Shown here: piece after piece, positions 1 to 6,976 of the stretch
Layout: every line of letters begins with the position of its first letter
Position numbering within the stretch: position 1 is the first letter of the stretch
Source: Fimbriimonadaceae bacterium
GTDB taxonomy: Bacteria > Armatimonadota > Fimbriimonadia > Fimbriimonadales > Fimbriimonadaceae
Length of the DNA stretch: 8,468 nucleotides
Assembly (NCBI GenBank): GCA_014380605.1
Contig: JACMJO010000285.1
Location: 1 to 8,468 of the forward strand
Direction: 5' to 3'
Program-made: the position numbers and the translations under genes
The notes under the pieces: model-generated
Database searches by the model: none
What the model saw: only the letters and a program-made list of their open reading frames with translations
Told to the model about the DNA's origin: nothing

Positions 1-26
1 GGGGGAGGGGGTTGGGGGGTGGGGGT
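1..26 (+). repeat. G-rich repeat end, G-quadruplex-capable
   Basis: The plus strand starts with four runs of 5, 5, 6 and 5 guanines separated by A, TT and T, which fits the pattern of a very stable intramolecular G-quadruplex. Read on the minus strand, it contains ACCCCCACCCCCC, the same 13 bases as in the repeat at 7938-7950. It is therefore probably the first part of a related palindromic element whose remainder lies outside the window. It overlaps the last visible codons of the GH20-like gene and puts the G-rich strand on that gene's template. Confidence 0.6.
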
Positions 27-935
27 CTGCGAAGCTGCCTCCCCAAGCCTCCCCCCGCAAGCCCGGATCACCGGAAACAAGGTTTCGTAGTTCCCAAACA
101 GCCCGCACTCCCAAGTGGTGACGCACACGCCACGGGCGTTCAAGTCATGAGCCGCAGCAATGTGGTCGCGAACGTTCTGTTCGCTTTGCTCCAGGTGGCA
201 CCATAAGGCGTTGTAGGTGAGAATTGCGGGGCTACAAACGACCTCAAATCCTTTATCTACGAACTGCTTCGAGGTTTCCAGGGGGGATTTGAAGTACTGC
301 CAGTCGAAGATCAGAGTGTCTTTCGGCATCGAGTCGAGCGCGGCGGGATGTTCTAAGAACATGTCGCCCCAAACCGCGGGTTTCCGCCTTGCTTCTTTAA
401 CCTTGCGGGCCAGCGGGCCGAAGTGATCGCCGTACAAACCAGCTTTGCCGTCGATGGACGGTCCGGCGCTGTCCACCTTCGCCCGACATTCCGGGCATGC
501 CCCCAATTGAGAAGTCTCATCGCCTCCGATGTGGATTATTTCGGACTTGAAGGCGGCTAGCGTGTCTTCGATCAGGCCCTCGCAAAGTCGGACGAATTCT
601 GGTTTACAGGGGCAAGCTTGCAAGCCCTTGAACATCTCTTCTCGAAAGCGTTTCCCGTGCTCCGTGTAAAGCATCCCCTCAAAGTGCCCCAGCAGGTTGA
701 TGAAGGGGACGATCTGGATGTCCGAGTACTCGTTCTGAAGAGTGTCGATCATCTCGGGCGTGATGCAACCCTTGCCATGCGACCAAGGAGTGCTTGGGTA
801 GGCGAACCGGTGTTCAAGATAGAGGCCGATCGCGTTGTAGCCGGACTCTCGGGTCAGGTCCAGGTATCGCCTAAGGTCTTCAAGGGTCGGGGATTGCTCG
901 CGGGCCACGTCGAGCATCCACATGCGAAGTTGCAT
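1..935 (-). CDS. GH20-type beta-N-acetylhexosaminidase-like protein (3' end outside window)
   Basis: Translating the minus strand from the ATG at 935-933 gives 311 residues with no stop before the left edge. Residues 135-141 read HIGGDET, the GH20 signature whose Asp139-Glu140 pair polarises the substrate N-acetyl group and protonates the leaving sugar. Around it are IVPFINLLGHFEG (75-87), where GH20 enzymes have the 'P.ID.PGH' strand, then WGDMF (189-193) and WECGLFGNYE (275-284), barrel strands rich in Trp. An in-frame TAG at 947-945 rules out an earlier start; ATGs at 923 and 917 are alternatives. GAGAGGG at 957-951 is a rather distant ribosome site. There is no signal peptide and no N-terminal GH20b domain, so this is a single-barrel cytoplasmic form. 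CPC (108-110) and CPEC (147-150) might form a metal site, which is speculative. It lies 20 bases after the GH63-like gene and is probably cotranscribed with it. The last ~15 residues are Pro/Thr-rich and come from a G/C repeat, so the true C-terminus is uncertain. GH20 fold is fairly sure; exact substrate is unknown. Confidence 0.8.
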   Translation of the reverse strand, partial: MQLRMWMLDVAREQSPTLEDLRRYLDLTRESGYNAIGLYLEHRFAYPSTPWSHGKGCITPEMIDTLQNEYSDIQIVPFINLLGHFEGMLYTEHGKRFREEMFKGLQACPCKPEFVRLCEGLIEDTLAAFKSEIIHIGGDETSQLGACPECRAKVDSAGPSIDGKAGLYGDHFGPLARKVKEARRKPAVWGDMFLEHPAALDSMPKDTLIFDWQYFKSPLETSKQFVDKGFEVVCSPAILTYNALWCHLEQSEQNVRDHIAAAHDLNARGVCVTTWECGLFGNYETLFPVIRACGGRLGEAASQTPTPQPPP

Positions 936-955
936 GCGGAGATTCTACAGCCCTC

Positions 956-3352
956 TCAGCTTTCCACGACCTCGCATCTCACAACGACATCGTTCTCGAT
1001 GCGAACATGCATCCGGCCGCTAGGATGCGGGATGTCGGTGCATTCGATCCAATTGACCCCGAGTGGGAGCGGATCGATGTCGTCCTCGCCCGGCTTCACT
1101 CCCACGGCATGCCGCATGATCAGGTCCACGATCCAGGAGTGCATATAGTCGTCGTAGCCTCGGTAGAGGCTGGGTGTACCGGTGAAGGGATCGTAATGCT
1201 CGTAGGAGTTGGGACGGGCAGGGTCGCCCTCATGGAACATGAGGGTGATGGCTTTCATCAGGGCTTCGCCAGACTTCAATCCCAAGTCCGTTTCGCTAGG
1301 GAATGAGGTTCGGGAGTAACGAAGCGCTCTTGCAACATTGGCAATTGCATCCACGAGATGGCTGTTCACCATCGGCCAACTCCGCCCGTTCCAAGGACAG
1401 TTGAGCCGTTTGTCTTTCCACTCTGCGTCGGCACTAAATGTTGGGTCGGAAAGGGCGGTAGCCGGAAAACCCTTGGGTAGCCAGAATTCATTGGGGTTGA
1501 GGAACCAGCGGTTGATTGCCATTGCCCATGGAAACGGATCGCTGCTCCCACGCTTGAGCCAGGAAGCATAGCTGAACGATTGCAGGAATGGATAAAATAC
1601 GGTGGCCGGCAGTGCCGGGCTGCGTTCTCCGCCGGGAAGCAAGTCTTTGAAGGTTTCACTCTCTTGATCCCAGGAAGCTTCGGTTAGCGAGTACTCCAAT
1701 GTTTGTTGCTCGTCACCCCACCACCAACTGATGTAACCTGGCAGGCTCTCACCAGGCATCTTTTCCGCGAGGTACTCGCTGAGAAGCAGCGCATAGGTGG
1801 TGGCGTCGGTTCCCCCAATCCTGAGGGCTTGCCATTGGTCAGCATAGTGCGATGCCGCCTGGTACCTGCTCATGTACTCTTGTCCAGTCTCGTTCTGATC
1901 AAGAACTACCGTCATCCACCACCATGGTTCGCCCCTCCTTGCCTCGGAATCGGCTTCGTCGTCATCGCCTAGGTGGCGATTGTGGGAGAGGAAAAGGGAG
2001 TATTGGTTGAGCGAACTGTTGGTCCCCTTCGCCAATTCACCGTGCAGAGCCTCGGTATTCCGTGCCCCGGTCGCAAAGTCGGCGTGATAGAAGTCCCTCG
2101 CTGGCCGACAGGAGTAGTTGTGCCCCGGGAAACTCCCATCTTCACGCTGACACTTCGCCAGGTTCTCCAAGATTCCGATTGCAATTCTTGGCGAGTGCAT
2201 CCAGGCAACCTCCCTCAGGTGAGCTTGGGCCGAATAGGTGACAAAGTTGCGGAAGAAGCCGATGCCTTCGGTGATGAATGCGGAAAACGTTTGGTTTTGT
2301 TCGGGTTTGTAAGGGTTGGTTCGGCAGATGGGGAGATTCGGGATGTCGACCGTGTTCAGCCGAAGCCCGTACCAGCGGTACCAGTAGGCGTTGGTTAGGT
2401 AGGGATCGCTGGAGCTGAATTTGGGGACAGAGGCGAAGTAATCGCGCCAATCTTGCTCGCTCTGTTGAACCACCTCGGGTCCGATTGACGATTTACCATT
2501 TACGATTGACGATTCGCTGTCAGCTACCTCAGCCCGGCAGCTCACAACCAACGGCTCGCCGGGCTTTAGCTCATATTGTTGAAGGATATGGACCAAGCCC
2601 TCAACTGGCGGCGGACCGACAAGCAGCTTGAAATCCCCGGGCAAAATCCCTTCTCTCAGCTTTTGCGGCAACAAAGACGCTTCCCAGAGCGGCGCGTCGT
2701 CATGCCTCTGAGCGAGGTTGACGGCATGGCTTAGGCGAGGTTGATTGGCGGAAAGGGTGATGTTGAGAGTTACTGGCGGGAGCATCCCGATTGCTTGATT
2801 GCTTGATTGCTGGACTGCTCGATTGGGGATTTGCTCGACATCTACGCCCGTTCGGTCTGGCTCCAACTCGCTTGGCCAAGACGTAGCGAACTCATAGGAT
2901 ATAAAACCATCTTGGACTTCGCAAGATGTCAAAGACTGCCAGGGCGCGCCATGGCAGGGCTCCTTCATCTCCGGTAAAGACCAAACGAACGCCGAAAGGG
3001 GACCATCACCGGAGATCATGTCAAGGGCCGAAACCCACTCATGTTTTTCCGTGACCAAGCGGGTCTCACGAATGACGTGAGAGGATGACCGATGCTCAAA
3101 AACCATCCGGTCAGGGCGCCACGAGATGAACTCCCCCTTAAGTTTTACGGGTCGCCCAGAAGAATCACAAAACAAAACCGTGAACAGCCTCGTCAACCTA
3201 ATGTCGGCAAAGTAAGACTCGTCCCAGAATCCGGGCTTTTCTAACCAGCGAGGGAACGGAGGCGCATAGATCGCTCCCTTTCCACCGCCTAGAAACCACT
3301 TATCTTTGCGTTCGAGTAGAGAAAGCGGGTCCACCTTGCCGATTTTAACCAT
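956..3352 (-). CDS. GH63/MGH1-like (alpha/alpha)6-barrel glycoside hydrolase, 798 aa
   Basis: This is a large cytoplasmic protein with no signal peptide. Residues 1 to about 300 look like a beta-rich N-terminal domain; from about 310 on, the sequence has the helices and aromatic motifs of clan GH-G (alpha/alpha)6 glucosidases. Three motifs match the GH63 pattern in order: EASWDQES (558-565), like the 'SGWD.SPR' loop with Asp562 as candidate general acid; CPWNGRSWPMVN (652-663), like 'YWRGPVWP.VN'; and YEHYDPFTG (717-725), like 'E.YDP.TG' with Glu718 as candidate base. The expected activity is hydrolysis of an alpha-linked glucoside or mannoside, but the substrate cannot be read from sequence and the family also holds trehalase- and debranching-like members. 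The ATG at 3352-3350 follows only a weak GAG-type ribosome site. It is the first gene of a probable two-gene unit with the GH20-like gene and is divergent from the S41 peptidase. Short tandem repeats inside the gene encode residues 175-188 and 280-290, both Ser/Gln/Asn-rich and probably surface loops. Confidence 0.75.
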   Translation of the reverse strand: MVKIGKVDPLSLLERKDKWFLGGGKGAIYAPPFPRWLEKPGFWDESYFADIRLTRLFTVLFCDSSGRPVKLKGEFISWRPDRMVFEHRSSSHVIRETRLVTEKHEWVSALDMISGDGPLSAFVWSLPEMKEPCHGAPWQSLTSCEVQDGFISYEFATSWPSELEPDRTGVDVEQIPNRAVQQSSNQAIGMLPPVTLNITLSANQPRLSHAVNLAQRHDDAPLWEASLLPQKLREGILPGDFKLLVGPPPVEGLVHILQQYELKPGEPLVVSCRAEVADSESSIVNGKSSIGPEVVQQSEQDWRDYFASVPKFSSSDPYLTNAYWYRWYGLRLNTVDIPNLPICRTNPYKPEQNQTFSAFITEGIGFFRNFVTYSAQAHLREVAWMHSPRIAIGILENLAKCQREDGSFPGHNYSCRPARDFYHADFATGARNTEALHGELAKGTNSSLNQYSLFLSHNRHLGDDDEADSEARRGEPWWWMTVVLDQNETGQEYMSRYQAASHYADQWQALRIGGTDATTYALLLSEYLAEKMPGESLPGYISWWWGDEQQTLEYSLTEASWDQESETFKDLLPGGERSPALPATVFYPFLQSFSYASWLKRGSSDPFPWAMAINRWFLNPNEFWLPKGFPATALSDPTFSADAEWKDKRLNCPWNGRSWPMVNSHLVDAIANVARALRYSRTSFPSETDLGLKSGEALMKAITLMFHEGDPARPNSYEHYDPFTGTPSLYRGYDDYMHSWIVDLIMRHAVGVKPGEDDIDPLPLGVNWIECTDIPHPSGRMHVRIENDVVVRCEVVES
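2483..2514. repeat. Period-7 tandem repeat inside the GH63-like gene
   Basis: About 4.6 units of a heptamer: GATTGAC, with variants GATTTAC and CATTTAC, then GATTGAC again and a final GATT. The 11-mer GATTGACGATT occurs at both ends (2483-2493 and 2504-2514). In the gene's reading frame it encodes residues 280-290, a Ser-rich stretch. Because 7 is not a multiple of 3, the period does not come from protein repetition; it is a DNA-level repeat held in frame. Confidence 0.8.
2789..2828. repeat. Period-8 tandem repeat inside the GH63-like gene
   Basis: Five 8-base units beginning GAYTG: two exact GATTGCTT, then GATTGCTG, GACTGCTC and a decayed GATTGGGG. The units decay in one direction along the plus strand. 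They encode residues 175-188 of the GH63-like protein (NRAVQQSSNQAI region), low-complexity Gln/Ser/Asn that probably forms a loop. As with the heptamer repeat nearby, the period is not a codon multiple. Confidence 0.8.
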
Positions 3353-3401
3353 AAGGGATCATCTCGTCGTAGAATCAGCGTAGAGACTCCTAGCAAACAC
3401 C
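3353..3401. promoter_or_regulatory. 49-base divergent gap between glycosidase unit and S41 gene
   Basis: The gap separates two outward-facing starts and must carry or overlap both promoters. TAGAAT at 3370-3375 is one base from the -10 consensus for the rightward gene, but no good -35 lies at the right distance. Neither start has a clear GGAGG-type ribosome site. No convincing leftward promoter was found. Confidence 0.3.
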
Positions 3402-4661
3402 ATGAAACTGCCAACCCTATTTGCAACCGCCGCCCTGGCGATCTCGTTGCTTGCGCCTAACGCCCAAGCCCAGAGCGCCAAGATCGACGCCGCCGGAAAG
3501 AAAGAAGTTCTGGAAGTGATGACCAAGCGTATCACGCAAAACGCCTATGTTCCAGGGGTCGATTTCAACAAGCTAAACGCCCTTTTGGAAAAGCAGAAGG
3601 CAGACTTGGATAAGGCCGAGACGGAAGACCAGTTTAGCGACGCCGTCAATACCGCGCTGCAGGAGTTCGGATTCAGCCATATCGTTCTGATGCAGCCGGT
3701 TGCGGTGAATGCTCGAGTGAATCGAAGTTCAGTCGGTATCGGCGTCAACATCCAGCCCCACGAAGACGGCATTCTGGTCGTTCGCGTGGTGCCTAAGGCG
3801 CCTGCCGATGAGGCCGGAATTGTCGCGGGCGATATCTTGGTGAAGGCCAACGGAAAGCAGATCACCGACCCCTCCGATCTCAGAGGCGAGGAAGGCCAAC
3901 AAGTCACCATCAGCGTCAGAAAGGCCGACGGGAAGATGAAGGACTACACGATCACTCGCCGTAAGTTCTCCACAGTTCGCCCCGAGGAGTTGAAATGGGT
4001 TGACAAAGACACAGCCGCGATCAGCATCTACACGTTCGATCTCAGCTACGACAAAGAGAACGTTGAAAAGTTGATGGCGGAGGCGAGCAAGGCAAAGAAC
4101 CTAATCGTCGACCTGCGAAACAATGGCGGGGGCGCGGTCATGAACATGACCCACTTCCTCGGCATGGTGCTTCCAAAGGAGACCAAGATCGGCACCTTCG
4201 TTAACAAGCGATTGGTGGACGACTTCGTGAAAGAAAAGGGTGGGAATCCGAACGATCTGAAGGCGATTGCCGAATTCTCGGAAGCTGGAAAACTGAGACC
4301 GTGGGCAAATGTCAACGTTCCGGTATTCAAGGGCAAGATTGCCGTGCTTGTTAACGGAGCAAGTGGTTCGGCATCCGAGATCACCGCCCAAGCGCTTAAA
4401 GAGTATGTCAATGCCCCGATCGTCGGCACAAAGTCGGCAGGCGCAGTGCTTGTCTCGGTGATGCAGCCGTTGGTCCGAGGATTCCAAGTCCAATTCCCGA
4501 TCAGCGATTATGTTTCCGCAAAGGGAGTTAGGTTGGAGCACAACGGAGTTCCCGTGGACGTCGAAGCCAAGACCCCGCAGGAGATCATGCCCGGCAAAGC
4601 AGACCCAGCCTGGCAGTTCGCGCTGGACCTCTTGGCCAAGATTAACCTTCCCAAGAACTAA
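3402..4661 (+). CDS. Exported S41-family peptidase with PDZ domain, 419 aa
   Basis: The N-terminus (MK, then a hydrophobic run ending AQA-QS near residue 24) is a classic Sec signal peptide, so the enzyme acts outside the cytoplasmic membrane. An N-terminal S41 region ends in EFGFSH (88-93), whose His93 sits at the conserved 'H' of many S41 enzymes. A PDZ domain spans about 109-187 and should bind substrate C-termini. The peptidase core follows: DLRNNGGG (237-244) and GSASEITAQALK (322-333), with Ser323 the expected nucleophile. The lysine expected 25 residues later in C-terminal processing peptidases is Ala348, in GTKSAGAVLVS (342-352). This suggests the His-using IRBP/tricorn-like branch rather than CtpA/Prc. 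It stands alone between a divergent gap and a strong terminator, so it is probably monocistronic. The likely role is turnover of exported or scavenged proteins; a link to hydroxyproline use downstream is only possible. Confidence 0.85.
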   Translation: MKLPTLFATAALAISLLAPNAQAQSAKIDAAGKKEVLEVMTKRITQNAYVPGVDFNKLNALLEKQKADLDKAETEDQFSDAVNTALQEFGFSHIVLMQPVAVNARVNRSSVGIGVNIQPHEDGILVVRVVPKAPADEAGIVAGDILVKANGKQITDPSDLRGEEGQQVTISVRKADGKMKDYTITRRKFSTVRPEELKWVDKDTAAISIYTFDLSYDKENVEKLMAEASKAKNLIVDLRNNGGGAVMNMTHFLGMVLPKETKIGTFVNKRLVDDFVKEKGGNPNDLKAIAEFSEAGKLRPWANVNVPVFKGKIAVLVNGASGSASEITAQALKEYVNAPIVGTKSAGAVLVSVMQPLVRGFQVQFPISDYVSAKGVRLEHNGVPVDVEAKTPQEIMPGKADPAWQFALDLLAKINLPKN

Positions 4662-4666
4662 AGGTT

Positions 4667-4720
4667 GGCTCAAACAAAAGAGCCCGACTGGCATGCCAGT
4701 CGGGCTCTTTTGTTTGAGCC
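4667..4720. terminator. Perfect 54-bp palindrome, probable bidirectional terminator
   Basis: The 27-base arms from GGCTCAAAC to the central GCATGC mirror exactly, with no mismatch. The core is AAAAGAGCCCGACTGGC facing its complement, which gives a GC-rich stem followed by TTTTGTTT on either strand. It begins 5 bases after the S41 stop codon, where a Rho-independent terminator is expected, and it would also insulate the following hydroxyproline operon. Confidence 0.85.
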
Positions 4721-4721
4721 G

Positions 4722-4750
4722 TTGCTGGTGTCGGCCATCTTGTTTATAGA
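4722..4750 (+). promoter_or_regulatory. Candidate promoter of the epimerase gene
   Basis: TTGCTG (4722-4727) and TATAGA (4745-4750) are separated by exactly 17 bases. Matches to consensus are 3/6 and 4/6. Transcription would start near 4757, only about six bases before the ATG at 4763, so the message would be leaderless or nearly so. No Shine-Dalgarno sequence precedes the ATG, which agrees. Confidence 0.4.
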
Positions 4751-4755
4751 TAAAC
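4742..4755. promoter_or_regulatory. Candidate operator, perfect 14-bp dyad
   Basis: GTTTATAGATAAAC has perfect 6-base arms around a 2-base centre. It overlaps the candidate -10 element and ends 7 bases before the epimerase start, a position where a bound dimeric repressor would block the promoter. The cognate regulator is not in the window. Confidence 0.4.
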
Positions 4756-4762
4756 TGCCCGC

Positions 4763-5683
4763 ATGAAAGCCATTCAAGTCATCGACTCCCACACCGAAGG
4801 GGAGCCGACTCGAGTGGTAGTGTCGGGTGCGCCGGAACCAGCCGGATCGACGATCGGAGAAAGGCTCCAATCCTTCAGCCGACTCTTTGAAGACCACTAT
4901 CGAGCGCTGGTCCTTGAGCCCAGAGCCTACGAAGCGGTGGTGGGAGTCTGGATCGGGGAGCCCACTGAGCCCAGTTGTCTGAAGGATGTCATCTTCTTCA
5001 ATCCAACCGGAGCTCTTGGCATGTGCGGGCACGGAACGATTGGCCTTATGTCGACCCTCGCCCACATCGGAATCGCCCCCGGCACCTACCGACTCAATAC
5101 CCCGGTCGGCGTGGTGGAAGCCAAACTGATCGACCAGAACACCGTTCAGGTTCAAAACGTCCCGTCGTATCGGATCGCGAAAGCCGTCCCGATCCAGGTC
5201 GAGGGTTATGGCGAGGTGGTCGGCGATGTGGCTTGGGGAGGGAACACCTTCTTCCTGGTAAAGAATTCGCCGATTGCCGTTCAGGTCGAGAACCTAGATG
5301 CCCTCACGACCTTCACCCGCGCCGTCATGCGCGCGGTCAATGCCCAAGGCTATCCTGCTGTCAATCACGTTGAGGTCTTCGGCCCTCCAACTCGACCCGA
5401 TGCCCATTCCAAAAACTACATTCTCTGTCCCGGTGGCGAGTACGACCGCTCGCCGTGTGGAACTGGAACCAGCGCCAAGCTGGCCTGCCTCGCCGCAGAT
5501 GGCAAGCTAGCTCCGGGCGAAATCTTGATTCAAGAGAGCATCATCGGCACCGCTTATCGAGCTTGGTATCAAGGGACAGGCGACCAGATCATTCCGACCA
5601 TCGAGGGGCGCGCCTATGTGACCGGCGAATCGAAACTCCTGTTCTCCGACAACGATCCCATGGTGGGCGGCATCCTGAAGTGA
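4763..5683 (+). CDS. 4-hydroxyproline 2-epimerase (proline racemase family)
   Basis: It converts trans-4-hydroxy-L-proline to cis-4-hydroxy-D-proline by a cofactor-free two-base mechanism in the cytoplasm, the entry step of bacterial hydroxyproline breakdown. At 306 residues it has normal family length. Both catalytic cysteines are present: Cys88 in GMCGHGTIG (86-94) and Cys232 in DRSPCGTGTSAKLA (228-241). The second cysteine separates it from the trans-3-hydroxyproline dehydratase branch, where a Thr takes that place. The N-terminus shows the usual DSHTEGEPTRVV (8-19). The ATG at 4763 follows no ribosome site but lies just after a candidate promoter. The stop overlaps the start of the next gene. 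Proline racemase is the alternative; the downstream genes make hydroxyproline the better substrate. Confidence 0.88.
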   Translation: MKAIQVIDSHTEGEPTRVVVSGAPEPAGSTIGERLQSFSRLFEDHYRALVLEPRAYEAVVGVWIGEPTEPSCLKDVIFFNPTGALGMCGHGTIGLMSTLAHIGIAPGTYRLNTPVGVVEAKLIDQNTVQVQNVPSYRIAKAVPIQVEGYGEVVGDVAWGGNTFFLVKNSPIAVQVENLDALTTFTRAVMRAVNAQGYPAVNHVEVFGPPTRPDAHSKNYILCPGGEYDRSPCGTGTSAKLACLAADGKLAPGEILIQESIIGTAYRAWYQGTGDQIIPTIEGRAYVTGESKLLFSDNDPMVGGILK

Positions 5684-6930
5684 GCAAGTCGATCATTGTG
5701 ATTGGGGGTGGGGCAATTGGTTTGTGCTGTGCCTACTATCTGGTCAGGGCCGGCCACAGGGTAACCGTTCTTGAGCGTGGAGGTCCGCATCACGACTGCT
5801 GTTCCCTCGGCAACGCCGGAATGGTGGTTCCCAGCCACTTCGAACCCCTCGCCGCGCCAGGAATGGTGGGCTACGGGATGCGAATGATGCTTCGCAAGAA
5901 CGGCCCTTTTGGTTTCAAGCCCTCCCTCAATGCTGATCTGGTGCGATGGGGATGGCTATTTGCCCGTTCCAGCACCGCCGCCAATGTTGAACGCGGTTCA
6001 AGGCTTCTGCGGGACCTCAACATGGCTTCGAGAACTCTCTACCAGGAAATGGCAGAGGCTTCCGACGACGCTTTCGGACTAGAGGAGTGCGGGTTGGTCA
6101 TGCTCTGTGCCACCCAAAAGGGGTTCGATGCAGAGTCTAAGCTGGCTGACCACGCCCGGAGTCTGGACCTCAAGGTTCGAGTTCTGGATCGTGGAGAGGT
6201 AGAGGACCTAGAACCCACCACTCGCCTCAAGGCCGCCGGTGCAGTCCACTTTCTCGACGACTGTCACCTGAACCCCGTTGCCTTGGTTCACTGGCTCCAA
6301 GAAGAGACGAAAAGACTTGGAGTTGAGCATGTATTCAGTTCCGCCGTCACCGGCGCAAAGGTCGAAAATGGCAAGGTCAAAGCCCTGCAGACTTCAACTG
6401 GCGATGTTGCTGCTGATGAGTACGTACTTGCCGCCGGAGCCTGGTCTGGCCAACTTGCAAAAAGACTTGGATTCCGAATGCCCATGCAGGGTGGCAAGGG
6501 CTACAGCTCCGATCTGCCCGTCTCGGTACCGCCCAAGCATTGTTTTATCCTGGTAGAGGCGCGAATCGCGGTCACCCCGATTGGCGATCGGCTTAGGTTC
6601 GCGGGAACCATGGAGATCGTTGGCGACGACCTCTCTGTGAATCTTCGAAAGCACCAAGGCATCCTCAACTCCATTCCATCCTATATGCCCGACTTTGCTC
6701 CCGAGGATTTTAGCGAACTGGGAGTCTGGTCCGGGCTCCGCCCCTGCTCCGCCGACGGCCTGCCTTACCTTGGACGCCCGTCACATCTTTCAAACCTGAT
6801 CGTCGCTACTGGTCACTCAATGATGGGGGTGAGCATGGCCCCGGTATCAGGGAAATTGGTTGCGAATCTGGTAGGTGAAGAAAAGCTTGAGTTTGAGATT
6901 GGGGTGTTGAAGCCGGATCGGTTCTCGTAA
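5680..6930 (+). CDS. DadA-like FAD-dependent D-hydroxyproline dehydrogenase/oxidase, 416 aa
   Basis: It oxidises cis-4-hydroxy-D-proline to 1-pyrroline-4-hydroxy-2-carboxylate, the second pathway step. The start is the GTG at 5680-5682, overlapping the epimerase stop (GTGA), which implies translational coupling. A longer open frame back to 5455 only shadows the epimerase. From the GTG, residue 5 begins IIVIGGGAIG, with GxGxxG at 9-14, and Glu32 after the second strand (VTVLER) should hold the FAD ribose: a Rossmann DAO-type fold. CSLGNAGMVVPSH (41-53) resembles the DadA flavin loop. GLRPCSADGLPYLGR (352-366) and VATGHSMMGVSMAP (375-388) are the family's C-terminal FAD motifs. The length equals that of D-amino acid dehydrogenase small subunits. 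It is a single-subunit type; the multi-subunit forms in some pseudomonads are not seen here. Whether it passes electrons to the respiratory chain or to oxygen cannot be told. Confidence 0.87.
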   Translation: MSKSIIVIGGGAIGLCCAYYLVRAGHRVTVLERGGPHHDCCSLGNAGMVVPSHFEPLAAPGMVGYGMRMMLRKNGPFGFKPSLNADLVRWGWLFARSSTAANVERGSRLLRDLNMASRTLYQEMAEASDDAFGLEECGLVMLCATQKGFDAESKLADHARSLDLKVRVLDRGEVEDLEPTTRLKAAGAVHFLDDCHLNPVALVHWLQEETKRLGVEHVFSSAVTGAKVENGKVKALQTSTGDVAADEYVLAAGAWSGQLAKRLGFRMPMQGGKGYSSDLPVSVPPKHCFILVEARIAVTPIGDRLRFAGTMEIVGDDLSVNLRKHQGILNSIPSYMPDFAPEDFSELGVWSGLRPCSADGLPYLGRPSHLSNLIVATGHSMMGVSMAPVSGKLVANLVGEEKLEFEIGVLKPDRFS

Positions 6931-6976
6931 CCTCTGGATGGCCAATGCCAAGGCGGGACACGTCGCCAAACAACTT

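Noticed and set aside
618..1148. Plus-strand 176-residue open frame
   Set aside because: It lies opposite the GH20-like and GH63-like genes, its composition does not resemble any family, and the minus-strand frames carry clear motifs.
1973..2398. Plus-strand 141-residue open frame
   Set aside because: It is fully inside the GH63-like gene on the other strand, with no recognisable domain or ribosome site.
2483..2828. CRISPR array
   Set aside because: The repeat units are only 7 and 8 bases, contiguous, without spacers, and lie inside a coding region.
4101..4694. Minus-strand 197-residue open frame over the S41 gene
   Set aside because: It is antisense to the conserved peptidase core and starts within the terminator palindrome; it is a shadow.
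5455..5679. N-terminal extension of the flavoenzyme frame
   Set aside because: The 75 extra residues overlap the epimerase catalytic Cys232 region, and the FAD fold begins only a few residues after the GTG at 5680.
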